Below, in pieces: positions 1 through 11,748 of a stretch of 64,000 nucleotides of DNA. The notes below the pieces were generated by a model that did not search any database, was not told the DNA's origin, and saw nothing but the letters and a program-made list of their open reading frames with translations. The position numbers were made by a program, and so were the translations under genes. How positions within the stretch are numbered: position 1 is the first letter of the stretch; each line of letters starts with the position of its first letter. Origin of the DNA: Heterodera schachtii. Its lineage: Eukaryota; Nematoda; Chromadorea; Rhabditida; Heteroderidae. The DNA is taken from assembly GCA_023374025.1 (NCBI GenBank), contig SIJG01000016.1:124001-188000 (forward strand), in the 5' to 3' direction.

Positions 1-37
1 CCTAATGACCCGTACTGCGTTACAGTTTTATGCGATA

Positions 38-165
38 CAAGTAAATGGTCCAGGTACCCGACCGGGTCCAAGACTAGGATACCCTGTTTTTCAAAACCTG
101 GATTGGGTTTATTGAAAACCAATATCCGGTACCCGACCCGGTATGTCCGGGTCCAAAAAATACAC
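38..165. repeat. GC-rich degenerate CCCGG repeat
   Basis: A short GC-rich island in AT-rich sequence, made of overlapping forms of GGTACCCGACCGGG and CCGGTACCCGACCCGG that are partly self-complementary. Similar islands lie at 14800-14985, 21830-21990 and 31150-31215. No reading frame or splice context suggests coding. Bases 170-630 hold only AT-rich sequence with nothing recognisable apart from an acceptor for the next exon. Confidence 0.6.
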
Positions 166-632
166 TGGTAAGAATGGGGGTCTGGGTCAAATTGTTGACC
201 AAAGCTGTGGAAAGAAAAATAAAATAAAAATAAATTAAATATTAATTAAATATTTTCTTTAAAAAGGTTCTTTTTTATTGCTCCTTTGGCTTAGTAATTA
301 ATCACTTGGATTCTGTTCGTTCTTTGTTCAGTTCAATTCTTTTTCATAGCGATCTCTTTTGAACCTTTTTTAAGCTTTTTGTTGAAAACTGTTATTTTAC
401 CATTGCATAAAAAAGCTCAAAAATTTTTAAATAGAATGACTTTCTTCTTTAACAAAAAAAAGTTTACAAAAAATTCGTAAATTTTTTAAATATAATCAAT
501 TTTGAAGGATTTAACCATATATTGCTTGAAAATTTGTTCATTTTTTGCCCAAACACCCGGACCCGGCCAAAACCTAGTTTTATATACTCACTTTGGCTCA
601 CATTAAAATTAATTGGCATTTTCATTTAATAG

Positions 633-1213
633 AAGAAAATGCACGTGCCCTTTTCCAGAAATGGCTGAAAAAGACTCGCAAGTGTTCTATGCGTTCTTTT
701 GCTTTAACGAAACTGATCGAAGTGGCCCTGACTACTGCACAGAACGGATGATGGAAGCATATCCAAAAACAGTGAAAAAGCATTTTAATTGCTTTTGCCA
801 TTTGGGCCCCAAGGGCGAATCGATGTACAACCGTAATCTGATCCCGAAGGGTCAGTTAAACACCAAATTATTTTATTTTTTCTAAGTATAATTTATTTGA
901 GCAAAAAGATGAATTATTGCAATAGTGTTGCATAATTTTGATAAATGAAAAAAAGTCAATTAGTCGTAAATATGTGACCAAAACTAATCCGAGCGGTAAT
1001 TACTGAAAATGTTTTAAATATTTTTAAAAGCGACATACATATTCACCATTTCGGTATTTATTTGCAGAAAAAGCACCCGATGACCTTCAACATTTGTTCA
1101 GTTCGCCAACTAAAGACAATTCATCATCAACAAAAACAGGCCCATTGATTAATCTGTTGCTGATCAGCAACAGTAAAATTTGGGATCAATTAACTTTTGA
1201 TCTTTTCGGATAA
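633..1213 (+). CDS. 3' end of an unknown cysteine-containing protein gene
   Basis: Two exons are supported: 633-850, opening after a TTTAATAG acceptor, and 1068-1213 after TTTGCAG, joined across a GT-AG intron with the frame kept (split codon G/AA). The second exon stays open to TAA at 1211-1213. About 120 residues are visible. The first exon encodes seven cysteines spread over some 70 residues (CTC near its start, FNCFC near its middle), which would fit a disulphide-bonded or metal-binding fold; the last 45 residues are Ser/Thr-rich and then hydrophobic. The 5' part was not found, either because it lies left of the window or in the repeat-rich first 600 bases. I do not recognise the family. 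Confidence 0.55.
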
Positions 1214-2001
1214 TCATTCATTATCTTTCATCTTTGGTTTGAATTTTAAGTTTTGATTCTGAATGCTGCCGGATTTCATCTGTTTATGGCTTAAGGCTGC
1301 TGATGTAAAAATGATGAAAAAGCTATGACAAACTATTTTTCCTATCCTTTCTTATCCGACGGTAAAAAATGAAAAAAAAATGCAAATTAAATATTTTTAT
1401 GGGTAATGTGTAAAATTAATATTCTTTTAAAATCTTTAAACTTAAGTCAATTAGAAATAAAAATGAAAATCAAGTTCACTTTGCGTTAGCCACGTTTTTA
1501 TTTATTGCCGCTTTTTCATTTTTTACCGATGTCCCATTTCATAAATTCGTCTCGCGCTGAGTCCATTTTCCAATTAAATCGCTAAATAAGTCAAATGCTT
1601 GTTTTTTAGAATTTATCAAAGTCAACAAAGCAACTGTTAAATGATTTTAATATATTTTTGTTTCATCCATCCCATTTTGTATCAATTAAGTCAAATTTAC
1701 CTGCCATTTAAAATATTGACTTTTTTGCTATCGTTTAAGTTTTATTAGCATAAAGCATCCCCCCCCCCTTAAGCAGCAGAAGAAAATTTGTCACCGCAAG
1801 AAGAAAAGAAAAATGATGATTAAGCATATCAATACAAAACAACGGAAATTTGTGCACAAAAATTGGCTCTTCCTTTTATGGAGCGTTTTTTCATTCGCAA
1901 GAAATGCGAAAATTAAAGCACATTTTCATTTACATTTTTCAAATAATAAAATTCTAATTGCATTTATCGTTGCCATTTTAAGCCAAGTTCCTTTTAATTA
2001 A
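1214..2001. other. Non-coding AT-rich spacer
   Basis: No exon with splice support was found. A poly-C run of about ten bases sits near 1759-1768. Confidence 0.5.
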
Positions 2002-2467
2002 TAGGGATACGATTTTTAGGCTTTAAAAATTGCCTAAATAGGTATCATTTAGGACCTAAAAACCCCAAAAATAGGCTCTAAAAACCTTATTTTTAGGTGT
2101 AAAATAACAAAATTATTGAAAAAAAATAAATAAAAAAATTAGGCCAAATCAGTATTGGCTAAAAATTTTTTGTCAAAAAATAAATAAATAAATTTTAAAG
2201 ATGAATTTTTGAGAAATTTTTCTTTTCTTAGGGGTATATTTTTCGTTTTTATTGAATTTTTGCTAATAAGTTTGGGCAAAACGCTAAAAATAGGTCAAAA
2301 TAGGTTTTTTAAATTTTTAAATCATTTTAGGCTCTAAAAATAAAGCCTAGAAAATAGGCTCTAATACCCCCCCCCCCCCCCCCGCCAAAAAAAAACTTGT
2401 TTTTCGTGCGTTTAGGCCACTGGTAGCTCAGGAAAAAATAGGCTAAAACCTAATAATCGTATCCCTA
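2002..2467. mobile_element. Small inverted-repeat transposon, TAGGGATACG termini
   Basis: The left end TAGGGATACGATTTTTAGG is matched in inverted form by the right end, which finishes CGTATCCCTA. The flanking eight bases, TTAATTAA on the left and TTAATTTC on the right, agree at the first six positions, compatible with a decayed 8-bp target duplication of hAT type. The interior is full of the words TAGG and CCTAAAAA and holds a poly-C run near 2370-2383, but no transposase frame. Related copies lie at 38606-38900 and 58570-58672 (right half). Confidence 0.7.
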
Positions 2468-2967
2468 TTAATTTCTGTATGTTTGAATTTAGAAAAACAA
2501 AGGCTAATTTTACCTGATCAAATTTTTTAATTATCAGGGAAATGATGGCATCTTTACTACTAATATTTCTCTCTTTTGGGCTTAGTTTATGCATGCAACA
2601 AGGACAGCAGGAAGAAGTCATAATTGTGACGAGCCAGTAAATTTGACTAATAATTTTTTAAAAATAATTCGGCCAAAAATAAGAAAAGATAGAGACCGAA
2701 ATTAACGCTAAAAAATAAACAATTTCATGGCCAACAAAATGGTCCATTTTCTTTGAAATGACTTTTTTAATGATTCAATGGACAATAAGAATTTATCTTA
2801 GGACGTGCACACAAAATCCCGAAATTACATTCAAAAAGGCATCAATCCGCCTCGGGACTTGTCTCAGTCCAATAATTTTTGCGTAATAGTCTTGAATTTG
2901 AAAATAATTACCGAGATGCAATTCGTATTATCATTAATCAATTCACAGCCCGTCACAATCGCCAAAA

Positions 2968-3921
2968 ATGAGCCCTGCTGCAACTACTTTGATTGAGCCG
3001 CCTCCAACGCAGGCATTGCCTCCGTCTTCGCCAACAACGGACGGCAGCGACACATGGCTCTCTTCTTGGTTCAATGTTGGCATCATTATCCTGCTCACGT
3101 GCATTTTGATAATCCTTGTCATTGTGCTGTGCCTACAGTGCTGTCTCTTCTACCGTACCCGTCAACAACAGTTCTCGCCAACGAATGCTTCTCCATGCCA
3201 AAACAGTTCAGCAGTTTCTTCACCGGCTGCTTCTTCGCCATGTACGCCTTGTGCTTGTGTGCCATTGCCAATACCAACTTCCGTGCCAATGCCCTCCTCT
3301 TTGTCTGCTGACCAGTCACCACCGTCTCCAATACCACTTCAAACTTTTGCAACCTCTCTTCAGCACCACTACCAGGCCCGTAACGAGAAAATGAAAAATT
3401 TTCGGATTTAAATTTTTTATTTGCTCAAAAAAATTAGAGAAAACTTTGGCAAAATTTTTCATTTTTGATAATTTTATAGCAAATTTTTGAAAAAATTTAA
3501 GGGAAGAATGGACCGGCATTCCCGATAGGCACCGCCGGGAGTTTTTTTCATTCAGGGCGGGGCAATTACCGTGCCAAACTGCTGCTCATCATCGTCGGAT
3601 CAATCGCCGTCTCAAATGCCAACTCAAACTTTGGCCCCAACTCTTCGGCACTATGGGCATCAGTTTTTGCCATCAACATCAATGCCAAATGCTGCTGACC
3701 AGCGTCGTCCACAAGTGGTTGTTCCGTGCCGTTCCGCTTCGCCTTACGATGACCAATGGGGACCATCGCCAATTGGCCGTGCCGTGCCATTTTCATCAAT
3801 TTCCGACACCCCACCACCATTTTCGCCCTCTTTTTGTGCCCATTCGATGCCTTGGGAATCTTACGAATACGAATACATGTACGAATATCATTTGTCGGAA
3901 GAATATTTCCAGCGCAAATAG
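2968..3921 (+). CDS. Predicted single-pass membrane protein, Ser/Pro-rich
   Basis: The ATG at 2968 opens a frame whose first 30 residues are Pro/Thr-rich, followed at about residues 35-62 by a strongly hydrophobic segment (VGIIILLTCILIILVIVLC) and then a Cys, Ser and Pro-rich tail, the pattern of a type I or type III single-pass membrane protein without a cleaved signal. A second exon from 3556 to the TAG at 3919-3921 continues the same Ser/Pro/Gln-rich composition and ends in a Tyr/Glu-rich tail. The junction is uncertain: the frame is kept if the first exon ends at 3375 (CAG followed by GC, a non-standard donor), while the nearby GT at 3380 would shift it. The intervening sequence carries a copy of the dispersed GGCACCGCCGG hairpin repeat. 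Total about 250 residues; family unknown. Confidence 0.55.
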
Positions 3922-4239
3922 TCTGTTTGGGGAATTATTGTAAGAGGAGCCGCCGTTCCATTTTGCGTATTTTTAAATGCGTTGAGAAAATTAAGTTAAA
4001 ATTTAATTTGTTTAAATTAATTTGTTTATTTTCACATCTTTGTTCTTTTAAAATGCATATAATATTGTTTGAAAAAATGGCCGTCGAATTAATTTTTAAA
4101 AAAGCGTATCTATGTATGGATGGATATTTGAACAGTAGGCAATCTGCTAATGAATTCAGACTAACAGTGTCCAATTTCAAAATGTATTTGTGAAGTTGAT
4201 TTTTTGAAAATTAAATTGTTTCCATAAGAAAACAGTGCA

Positions 4240-4450
4240 TGTTTTGCACATCAACTCAAGGTGTGTGCTATGACGTTAGCAAAAACCCATCAAAATGGGC
4301 GTTAGTTAAAAAACCTTCAAATGAGATTTTTTGATAAAACTTAGCTCAAAAGTAACTACTTTTCAAATCTTGATATCTTTCGGTAGCCCTATGTGTTTTC
4401 TATTATCTTGCAAAATTTCAAAATTTTTCAGAAAAAAAGCAGCTGACTGT
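4240..4450. mobile_element. Relic of the 60.4-kb palindromic element
   Basis: Carries the words CCATCAAAATGGGCGTTAG, CTTGATATCTTTCGGTAGCC and CTATGTGTTTTCTATTA, which are diverged forms of sequence in the long palindrome at 60401-61166. Only one side is visible, so it is a truncated copy. The remaining bases 4451-4660 are AT-rich and show nothing else. Confidence 0.55.
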
Positions 4451-4662
4451 TGTGAGTTGTGACTAATGACTACAGAAAATCACATTTCTTCACAAAATCC
4501 CCAAAAATATTCCTTTAAAATGGCAGCAAAAATTATTAATTTGCGCATTCAAAGAATAATTATATTTAATTTCTCCTTCCAAAATGCAAAACAATTATTT
4601 TAAAAATTGCATAATATGAAGCAATTTTTAAATATATAATAATCTCCAAAATATTTTAGAAA

Positions 4663-6443
4663 ATGTTGCTAAAAATTTATATTGCAATATTTTTGCAAAT
4701 TGTTTTCAACAATTTGTTTTTGTCATGCCATTCAAGTCCCGACTTTTCAAAATGTGGCATTTCGTACTTTGAGCCTCTTTGGTCAATGTGCCAAAAATGG
4801 AAACAGGAACCTATAATGTAAAACAATAATTTGATTAATTTAATTTAAACAAATAAATTAATTTTAATTTCTTTTTCAATTAATAAATTTACAGATTTAC
4901 ATGGGACAAACGGTTGAGAATGATAATTCTTTGCCGTGGATGGCCTCGCTTATTTTGGGAGGAAGTATTTTAATTGTTTTAAAATTAATGTGTGCCAATT
5001 GAGAATATTTAAATCTTTTTAGAATTTTTTTAATTTTTAAAATTCTTCAATTTTTTAAGAATTTTCATGCTCTGCAACAATAATCGGGCCAAATTTTGAC
5101 GGCAATGCATTGTGTTAAGGGCAGCGATTTTGATATTGGTGAGAAATTTTAAAAAGTATAATTAACACTTCATTTTATCATTATGGACATATTAATTTTA
5201 TTTTGAAAATTTATCGATAAAATTCAGATTTTTATTTTGTCAATTTATATTTTTCCCCTTTTTGACAGAAAAACTCCAAATTTCTTATGGAAGTGTCAAT
5301 GTTTCAAGCCAACCTCATAAATCTGCTGTTGATTCCATTCAATTGCATCCAAAAGCGAAGTTTTATCAAATTTATGATAATTTTGGCGGTGAAACGCCAA
5401 CGGCAACTTTGCTTCTGCACGACATTGCAATAATTAAAGTAATTAATTTGTAGACTCATAATCATTCTGTTATTATTAAGGTTAAAAATGCAATTGAATT
5501 TGCACCTAATGTTCGACCAATTTGTTTGTTTGTTGGTGGGAATTTGGAAAGTATGTATAAATAAAAATGAATCCAAATTAAAATACTAAATAGATATTTA
5601 GGAACATAGGATTAAAAAAATTCAATACTATTATTTTTTTTTATTAAAATCAATTTTAGGTCTTTAAATAACATCTATTATTTATTATTATTATATAATA
5701 CATAAACCTAAATTTAAGGTTCATCCCACGAAAATTTTTTCGAGAATAAATCAAAAACAGAAAATTCTAAATTTATTATTGCCGGTTGGGGAATGACTCG
5801 GCCAATGTGCTTGAAGGACAAAAATAATAATTACACTCGAAGTGATCAATTGATGTATGGCAAAATGCAAATGATTTCGGAACAAAAATGCCGAGCAATG
5901 TCCAATGAACAAAAAAATGTAAATTAATTTTGTTTTTAAATTTTAAATTATTTAATTTAGCATCCGAATGGTCTGCTGGCGATGACGACGAAATTGAATC
6001 GATGCTAAATGAATTTGAAACATACGGGTTGGACGACAACATTTGTGTGGTGCCCGAGCCAAGCATTGGCGAACCGGTACGGTAGAATTTATACTGTACA
6101 AACTTACAGTATGCAAATGAACTTTCACGTGGGAAGAAAATGAATAGAAAATAATAATTGTTTCTGTAGGGTGACAGTGGTAGTCCATTGATGCTAAAAA
6201 TTAGCACAAACAATTGGGTTCAAGTTGGCGTGGCAACCAAAACAAGCTGCAATGATAAATACCCAACAAACACCGAAGGACTCTTTGGTAAAGGCACTTA
6301 AAATAATTTTATTTAATTTTACAAAAAAAAAAAAAATAATAATCGTCAACGCATTTTTTCTTTATAAAAACCATTTTATTATTTTTTATTTAGATGTAGG
6401 ATTGCACGGGATTGGTCATGAAAAAACCCTGACAGGGGCCTAA
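4663..6443 (+). CDS. Chymotrypsin-like serine protease (S1 family), frame disrupted
   Basis: Nine exons: 4663-4817, 4895-4964, 5060-5138, 5269-5438, 5481-5550, 5719-5918, 5961-6076, 6170-6287, 6394-6443. Exon 1 encodes a signal peptide (MLLKIYIAIFLQIVF) and a Cys-containing propeptide. The S1 landmarks follow in order: NSLPWMASL near the mature N-terminus, CSATIIGP then ILTAMHC (catalytic His), HDIAII (catalytic Asp), VRPICL, AGWGM, and GDSGSP (catalytic Ser); stop at 6441-6443. S1 proteases hydrolyse peptide bonds in secretions or gut. Three points break the frame as sequenced: the exon 1/2 phase, a one-base shift at about 5091-5095 between CSATIIGP and ILTAMHC, and the exon 6/7 junction after a run of seven A. 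Two of these lie at homopolymers, so assembly error and true decay are both possible. About 340 residues would be expected. Confidence 0.85.
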
Positions 6444-7260
6444 ATACTAAGCGACTATGATACCAAAGAAATAAATAAATATAAAATTTTTTTTTTATAT
6501 TTTGCATTTCCCACGATCGTCCATTAATTTTTGGCTTCCCATTCGTAACCTGGTTTTCAATCCCGATACCGCCGGGATTGTAAAGTTGGGATTAAGAGTT
6601 TTCATTCCGGGTTTATTCCGGTAGGAAGCCCTATCTCGTGCCGGTAGTAGTCAGTTTGTCTGGCCCTTTCCGTCTGAACCAAATTTTCAGGAAATAACTT
6701 TTTCAAAATCAGGCAAAACTTTTACAAAATTTTACATATTTGGTATATTTGAAAGCCTTAAGTAAGACATTGTTAAATTAATTCTTAAGACATTGTTAAA
6801 TTAATTCTAAGTGATGAAGAAGAAGAAGGATGAAAAAATAAGTATTTTTATGTTTTCTTTAAAGCTTTTTCAGTTAGTTAAATCGAGCAAGAAATACGGG
6901 GGTGGGTAGGGTAGCGATTTTACTCCTAATTAGAGCATTCACCCCCATTGGAACATTTTTTAAAAAATAACGAAAATTTTAAAAATGGTCATGAAAAAAG
7001 ACATTTTCGAGAAAGAATTTTTGAGAAAATTTTCCATGTAAAAAATAGCGAATTTGCACAAAATAAGCGTCTAGACATTAAGCATAACACTAAAATTCCA
7101 AATCATCTGATAAGCATTAAACCAAGCTATTAAGGCGAATAATTTTAGGCATTATCCTAAAAATCTCAATGTCCCTTTTTCCCATATTTTTTAAATTGGC
7201 CCAATTTTTAAGCTCGGCGCCCCTGTAAGAATATCTATAATATATACATATTTCTTATTC
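6444..7260. other. Spacer without recognisable gene
   Basis: AT-rich sequence with a small GC-richer stretch near 6550-6670 (TCCCGATACCGCCGGGATT, self-complementary). No exon could be supported on either strand. Confidence 0.45.
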
Positions 7261-7417
7261 CATCAGCTCAATACACTCCGATTGATTGCGCATGGATTGC
7301 CAACGCAACAAATGGCGAAGTGAAATGCGTAGGATGGTAAAAAACAACTGCACATAATGACGAATATGAAAATTTGAATGACCAAATCACAATTATTAAA
7401 TGCGTTGTGCAAAAATA

Positions 7418-7515
7418 AAGCCTAAGCTTAAGCCTAAACCTAGGCCCAAGCAAGCCTAAGCCTAGGCCTCGCCTAAAGCTTAGGCCTAAGCCTGAGCCTA
7501 GGTAGCCTAGTCTAT
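7418..7515. repeat. Degenerate interstitial GCCTAA (TTAGGC-like) block
   Basis: About 100 bases dominated by AAGCCTAAGC, CCTAAACCTAGGC and GCCTAAGCCTGAGCC. GCCTAA is the complement of TTAGGC, the telomere unit of Caenorhabditis and many other nematodes. The units are imperfect and the strand sense switches partway (TTAGGCCTAAG), so this is a decayed or scrambled array. Confidence 0.6.
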
Positions 7516-7705
7516 ACGAGTTGCCTTTTGTAAATTCTCGTAAAGCTGAGTTGTCCATCAGCTGACTGATCCTGACGCGATCAAAAATCCTTACTGTTTG
7601 ACCAATTAAATTTAGCAATGAAAAAGCACTTTTCCCCCTCAACCAATTAGCCATGGTTTTATTAGTTGTTTTTGTTGATTCGTGTAATAATTTGTCATCA
7701 ATTCA

Positions 7706-7953
7706 TTATCGTTGCTGTTGTTCTCTCTTCTCTCGGCAATGTTTTTGTCTCTGTTCGTCCATTTGTTGTTCCATTTGTGCCAATTCCTCCGTCTGTTGTT
7801 CCCTTTTCATGCGCATGTTTTGCTCAAATTTGTGGCGTTCCTTCTCGAATTTGCGTCTCGTCTCCGCCATCCGTCGCTCCCATTCCTCCCGCTCTTCCTG
7901 GTACTGCTTGGTCTTCTGCTCCTCCCGCTGGTGATATTTGGCCTCTCGAGCAC
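7706..7953 (-). CDS. Terminal exon encoding a charged coiled coil
   Basis: Reading down the minus strand, a GAGCGCAG acceptor opens at 7953 in phase 1 and the frame runs to TAA at 7706-7708, giving 81 residues almost wholly of Glu, Lys, Arg and Gln with leucine/methionine at coiled-coil spacing (for example REEQKTKQYQEEREEWERR). The base composition is much less AT-rich than the surroundings, which supports real coding. No upstream exon was found between 7954 and 9990. The phase-1 acceptor and Lys/Glu/Arg-rich terminal exon resemble the last exon of the secreted-protein gene at 15288-18630, so a lost or distant member of that family is possible, but this is inference. Confidence 0.6.
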
Positions 7954-9900
7954 CTGCGCTCAAAATAACAAATTAATACCAAAATTTAGCTCTTTACGGG
8001 ATTAATAAAATAAATCTGGTTGATAATTCGTGGATAATATATATTCGATTTTAACCGCGCTATTTGGCGTTTTCTTATATAAATATATTTTTTAATGTTA
8101 ATTTGAAGCAACAAAAATAATTATTCTGTTTTTTTCTCCTTTGATGTGAAAGAAATCAATAGAATTGCGAGGTGAAACGAATGAATGAAAATGAATATTG
8201 AACAACAATTTTCCAATTTTCGTGAGTGTTGAACACTAATTATGAAGACTAATTACTGAGAATAGGATTTATATTTATGAAAACGATAATAAAATAATTA
8301 AACAAATATTTAAGAAACACCAAACCATTTTATCAATGTTGAAAAAAAAATATTATAAATAGCATATAAATTAAAATAAATTTTTGTTAGCATTTTGTCA
8401 TAGTTTTCGAAAGTGCGAAAATATTTAACAAAAACTACTAAAATAAATACTGAAATTATGTAAATATTTTCTAACAATCCAATTGATATTTCGAGATTTA
8501 ATTATTCTTAAGAGAGTTTTGATTTTTTACTGAGAATTCTTTCCATAACACTTCAAAGTGAGCAGGATAAAGAAATAGGCAAAAATTTTCAGGGTTAAAA
8601 TTCTTTTAAAAAAAGAAAAAACATTTGCTTCTTTTCATGCATCTGGAAAGAGAACCAGAGTCTAAATGGTTTATAGCTCATATTACCTGCGAATTGGCAT
8701 TTTTATTCAGAAGCATTCTCAAAAGACATTGGATCTAAAATTTATATCTGATAATAAAGCATTGATTATTTACATAAGTGTGCCCATGCTTATGTGGCCT
8801 GGGTCAACACCAGCAGAACTGTTGAATTAGCAACAATAAGATTGCATTTGTTTACAAAGAATACATTCGGTATTCTGTATGTCTTTAAAAAGAATGTCTT
8901 CCTTTTAAAATAGAATTTTGTTCAATTTGCAAATGAAATTTATTTGTTCGTTTTTATATGTGTAAATCTTAAAAAAGCACTATTTGTGAGGAATTGAAAA
9001 TATGAGCACTCCCTAATTAGTACCTCCCCCTGAAATTTACCCCCACACCATTCTTAAAGTGGTTCAAATAAGGACGCTTTGTATAAATTTATTGTATTTT
9101 ATGATGAGAATTTTGAAAAATCAGTGCTGAGTAAGGGTTCAATAACTACATCCGGACTATGTTTTAGGATTAAAGATCCTGTTTCCCGGACTCCTGTGTG
9201 ATGTTTAAAAATTTGCCATAATCAGGGCTAAATCCCTGAAAATATTTTTAATTCCAAAAATTTTCTTCGTAATAGATTTTTTGAAGGATTGATAAACAAT
9301 TCAATCAATTAAAAAAACTCGACAACGTGTTGTGTTGTTTGGCGTTTTGAAACGACTTAAAAAATTTTCAAAAAATAGAACTCCTTAAAATCGACCTAAA
9401 ATTTAAAAAAAAACATCTCTAAGATTGGAAAATTCATCCGCCACATTTTTTTTCTTGACAAAATTTTTAATTTAAAAAAATGTCAATATTTGCTAAGAAA
9501 ATTTTCTAAAGGAAATGTACCTCATTTGCAACAGCAACTAGTGAATAAAAATTATTTTTGCTTAATTTTTGGCTGAAAATTATGTCACTATTCGTCACTA
9601 TTTCAGATTTTTTGGTATTTTTAGTCACACAATTTTAGTAAAATATTTCGAGCTTTTTCATCACTAAAAGTCGCATCCCTAGTTATCATTACCCGATGGT
9701 GTGCAACTGTTTTAGCAGTTTTTTCTAAACGAATTTTCTCTACAATTTTATTTTACAATTTATTTATGTTTGCCCGTATTTACCTCTTTTTCTTTTAATG
9801 TATTATTCAATTTTACAAAACATATTTTGCCCAATATTTTGCATAAAAAATTGTAAATAACAAGAAATATTAATATATGATACGTTTTTACATTATTGAA
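7954..9900. other. Long AT-rich region without supported genes
   Basis: Both strands were read for exons flanked by AG and GT; nothing convincing emerged. It contains scattered small repeats, including CTAAAAGTCGCATCCCTAG at 9663-9681, a possible end of the TAGGGATACG element family. Confidence 0.45.
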
Positions 9901-9904
9901 TGCG

Positions 9905-9946
9905 TGGCATCATTTGTCGGTCTGATGTAAGCTAATCTAATGGCAT
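9905..9946 (+). promoter_or_regulatory. Two DOG-box-like motifs (TGGCAT)
   Basis: TGGCAT occurs at 9905-9910 and 9941-9946, about 133 and 97 bases upstream of the start codon of the secreted-protein gene at 10043. TGGCAT is the complement of ATGCCA, the DOG box reported to be enriched upstream of dorsal oesophageal gland effectors in cyst nematodes. The first copy sits in the 7-mer CGTGGCAT-like context that recurs upstream of the paralogue on the other strand. Confidence 0.5.
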
Positions 9947-10042
9947 TTTATAGCATACATATTTAAGTAAAAAAAACACTTAATTTTTAATAATTTTACA
10001 AAAAAAATATTTTTTAATAAAATCCATTAAGCAACAAACATA

Positions 10043-11748
10043 ATGGCCATCCTTCTGAAGTTTGTTCTGTTCCTCTCAATAATGGCAATTTTCTGCGATT
10101 GTATGGACCCCGGCAAAAATGGGAAAAGCGAAAAAAAAGGTACAGAAATTAACTGAAGAAAAGGAATAAATTAAAAATAAAATAAAAGAAATTTAGCAAA
10201 ATAATTTTTTTTCTTTTGAAATTTTAGACGTTGTAAAACAAAAAGTTGACGAAACGAAAATTGAGCGGAAGGAAGAGGAGGGGAAAGGTGAAAAAATAAA
10301 TTTAAAAATAATTTAAAAAATAAATATTTAGGCGCCAGTGAAGAGAACAAAGGCAAAGGCACTGTGATGGCTGACCCCAAAAAGGAAGGTGAAAATATTG
10401 TTAATTAATTACTATAATTGTGTTTTAAATGAAGGCACAGCGACAGTGAAAATTCCGCACCGTTATGGAGCAGTGACGGGGATGAGTGGCCAAAATGCCA
10501 GTCCAAAAGCCTCTCAAATTGGGAGCCCTAAAAACAGTCCAAAGGGCACTCAAATTGGAAGCCCAAAATCCATTAGCAGTCCTAAATCAACACAAATTGG
10601 TAGCCCAAAAGGCATTCAAATTGGGAGCCCACGAAAGGAAAAGACCAAATTGTCTTCAGCTGTTGGCTCTTCTGATTTCAATGTTATCGGCGAATGTAAG
10701 AAGTCATAAATAAGCAATTTGAAGACAATTCAAAAAATTTAATTGATAATTTAGCAAAAGAAGCGAAAAAACCAAGCCAATTCAAACCGAGTCCGTCCAG
10801 AAGCCAAAATAAACGCGAACAGCAGCGACTGAATGTTACTATTGGAGAAGCGGGAAGAGGTAATTAATGAAATAATAATTATTAATTGTTTCTTTGTTAT
10901 GGCCTAACGGCATATTTAGGAACGTTTATTTAAAAAAGTAAAAAAAAAAAACTCAAAGTTGGCCGCTAATGCCTATCTCAGACGCTATGTTTATTATGAT
11001 TGATTAGGGCTGGTAATAAATGAAAATCCATTTTCTTTTCCCTGGACTATTGGAGGCATGAAACGAACAAAAAACATGTTTTGTCTTGGTTTGAATCTTC
11101 TAGACTTCCATTACAACGGCCCCCATCAGCAAAAATGGCCTTTTGACCCATAAAGACTAGAAAAGTTTCCGTTATTTTTAAGTAAAAGTTTCTCGAGAAT
11201 ATTGTTTAAATTTAAATTTTTCTTAAAAATGGAAATTTCTGTCAAAAATAAGCTAAAAAAGTGGAATATTTCATTTTCGGTCAGTTTTCACTAAATTTAA
11301 TAAATTTATATTTATTTGTCTTTTTTTTCTTCTATAATTATTTTTTATACCGTAGTCATCTATTTTAGAGACTTAAATTTAATGGTTTTGAAGAAATTTG
11401 AAAAATTTTCAATTAAAAATTATGTCCATATTTTGCAATTTTATATCAATTTTTCGCGATTTTAGGCCCATTTTTATGGCCATATTTCGCAATTTCATAT
11501 CAATATTTTTACTAGCCCTAATTATGATGGATTTTTATTAAAAAAAATTTTCATCATCGGAATTATTAAGTTCAATCATCAAAAAGAGTGTCGAGCAAAG
11601 ACACCTTTAGTCCGTCAAGGAAGGAAAAGGAAGAGCAAATGCGACGTCTAACAGAGGGGGAAGAAAACGAAAGTGAAAAAAACAAATGAAATTTTAAATT
11701 TATTATCTTTTAGGCTTATTTGATGAAGAATTTGATGATTCGAACTAA
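10043..11748 (+). CDS. Secreted SPK-repeat protein, candidate effector (copy A)
   Basis: Seven exons: 10043-10139, 10228-10287, 10332-10388, 10435-10695, 10755-10859, 11571-11672, 11714-11748; all introns are GT-AG and in phase 1, and all internal exons are multiples of three (60, 57, 261, 105, 102 bases). The product is 238 residues. Residues 1-21 are a signal peptide beginning MAILLKFVLFL and ending IFCDC. The mature part is Lys/Ser/Glu-rich and hydrophilic; the fourth exon holds four QIGSP units among several SPK tripeptides, the fifth and sixth have SPS/SPSRK segments, and the tail is acidic (FDEEFDDSN). No enzyme motif is visible. The paralogue at 15288-18630 shares the signal exon and phase pattern. 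A secreted, repeat-bearing protein with DOG-like upstream motifs suggests a gland-cell effector delivered into plant tissue; the function is unknown. Confidence 0.8.

Noticed and set aside
5776..6213. Antisense 145-codon frame
   Set aside because: Shadow of the protease exons on the opposite strand; it crosses introns without splice signals.
7268..7654. A 128-codon minus-strand frame
   Set aside because: Most of it lies in the GCCTAA repeat block, which is stop-poor by composition.
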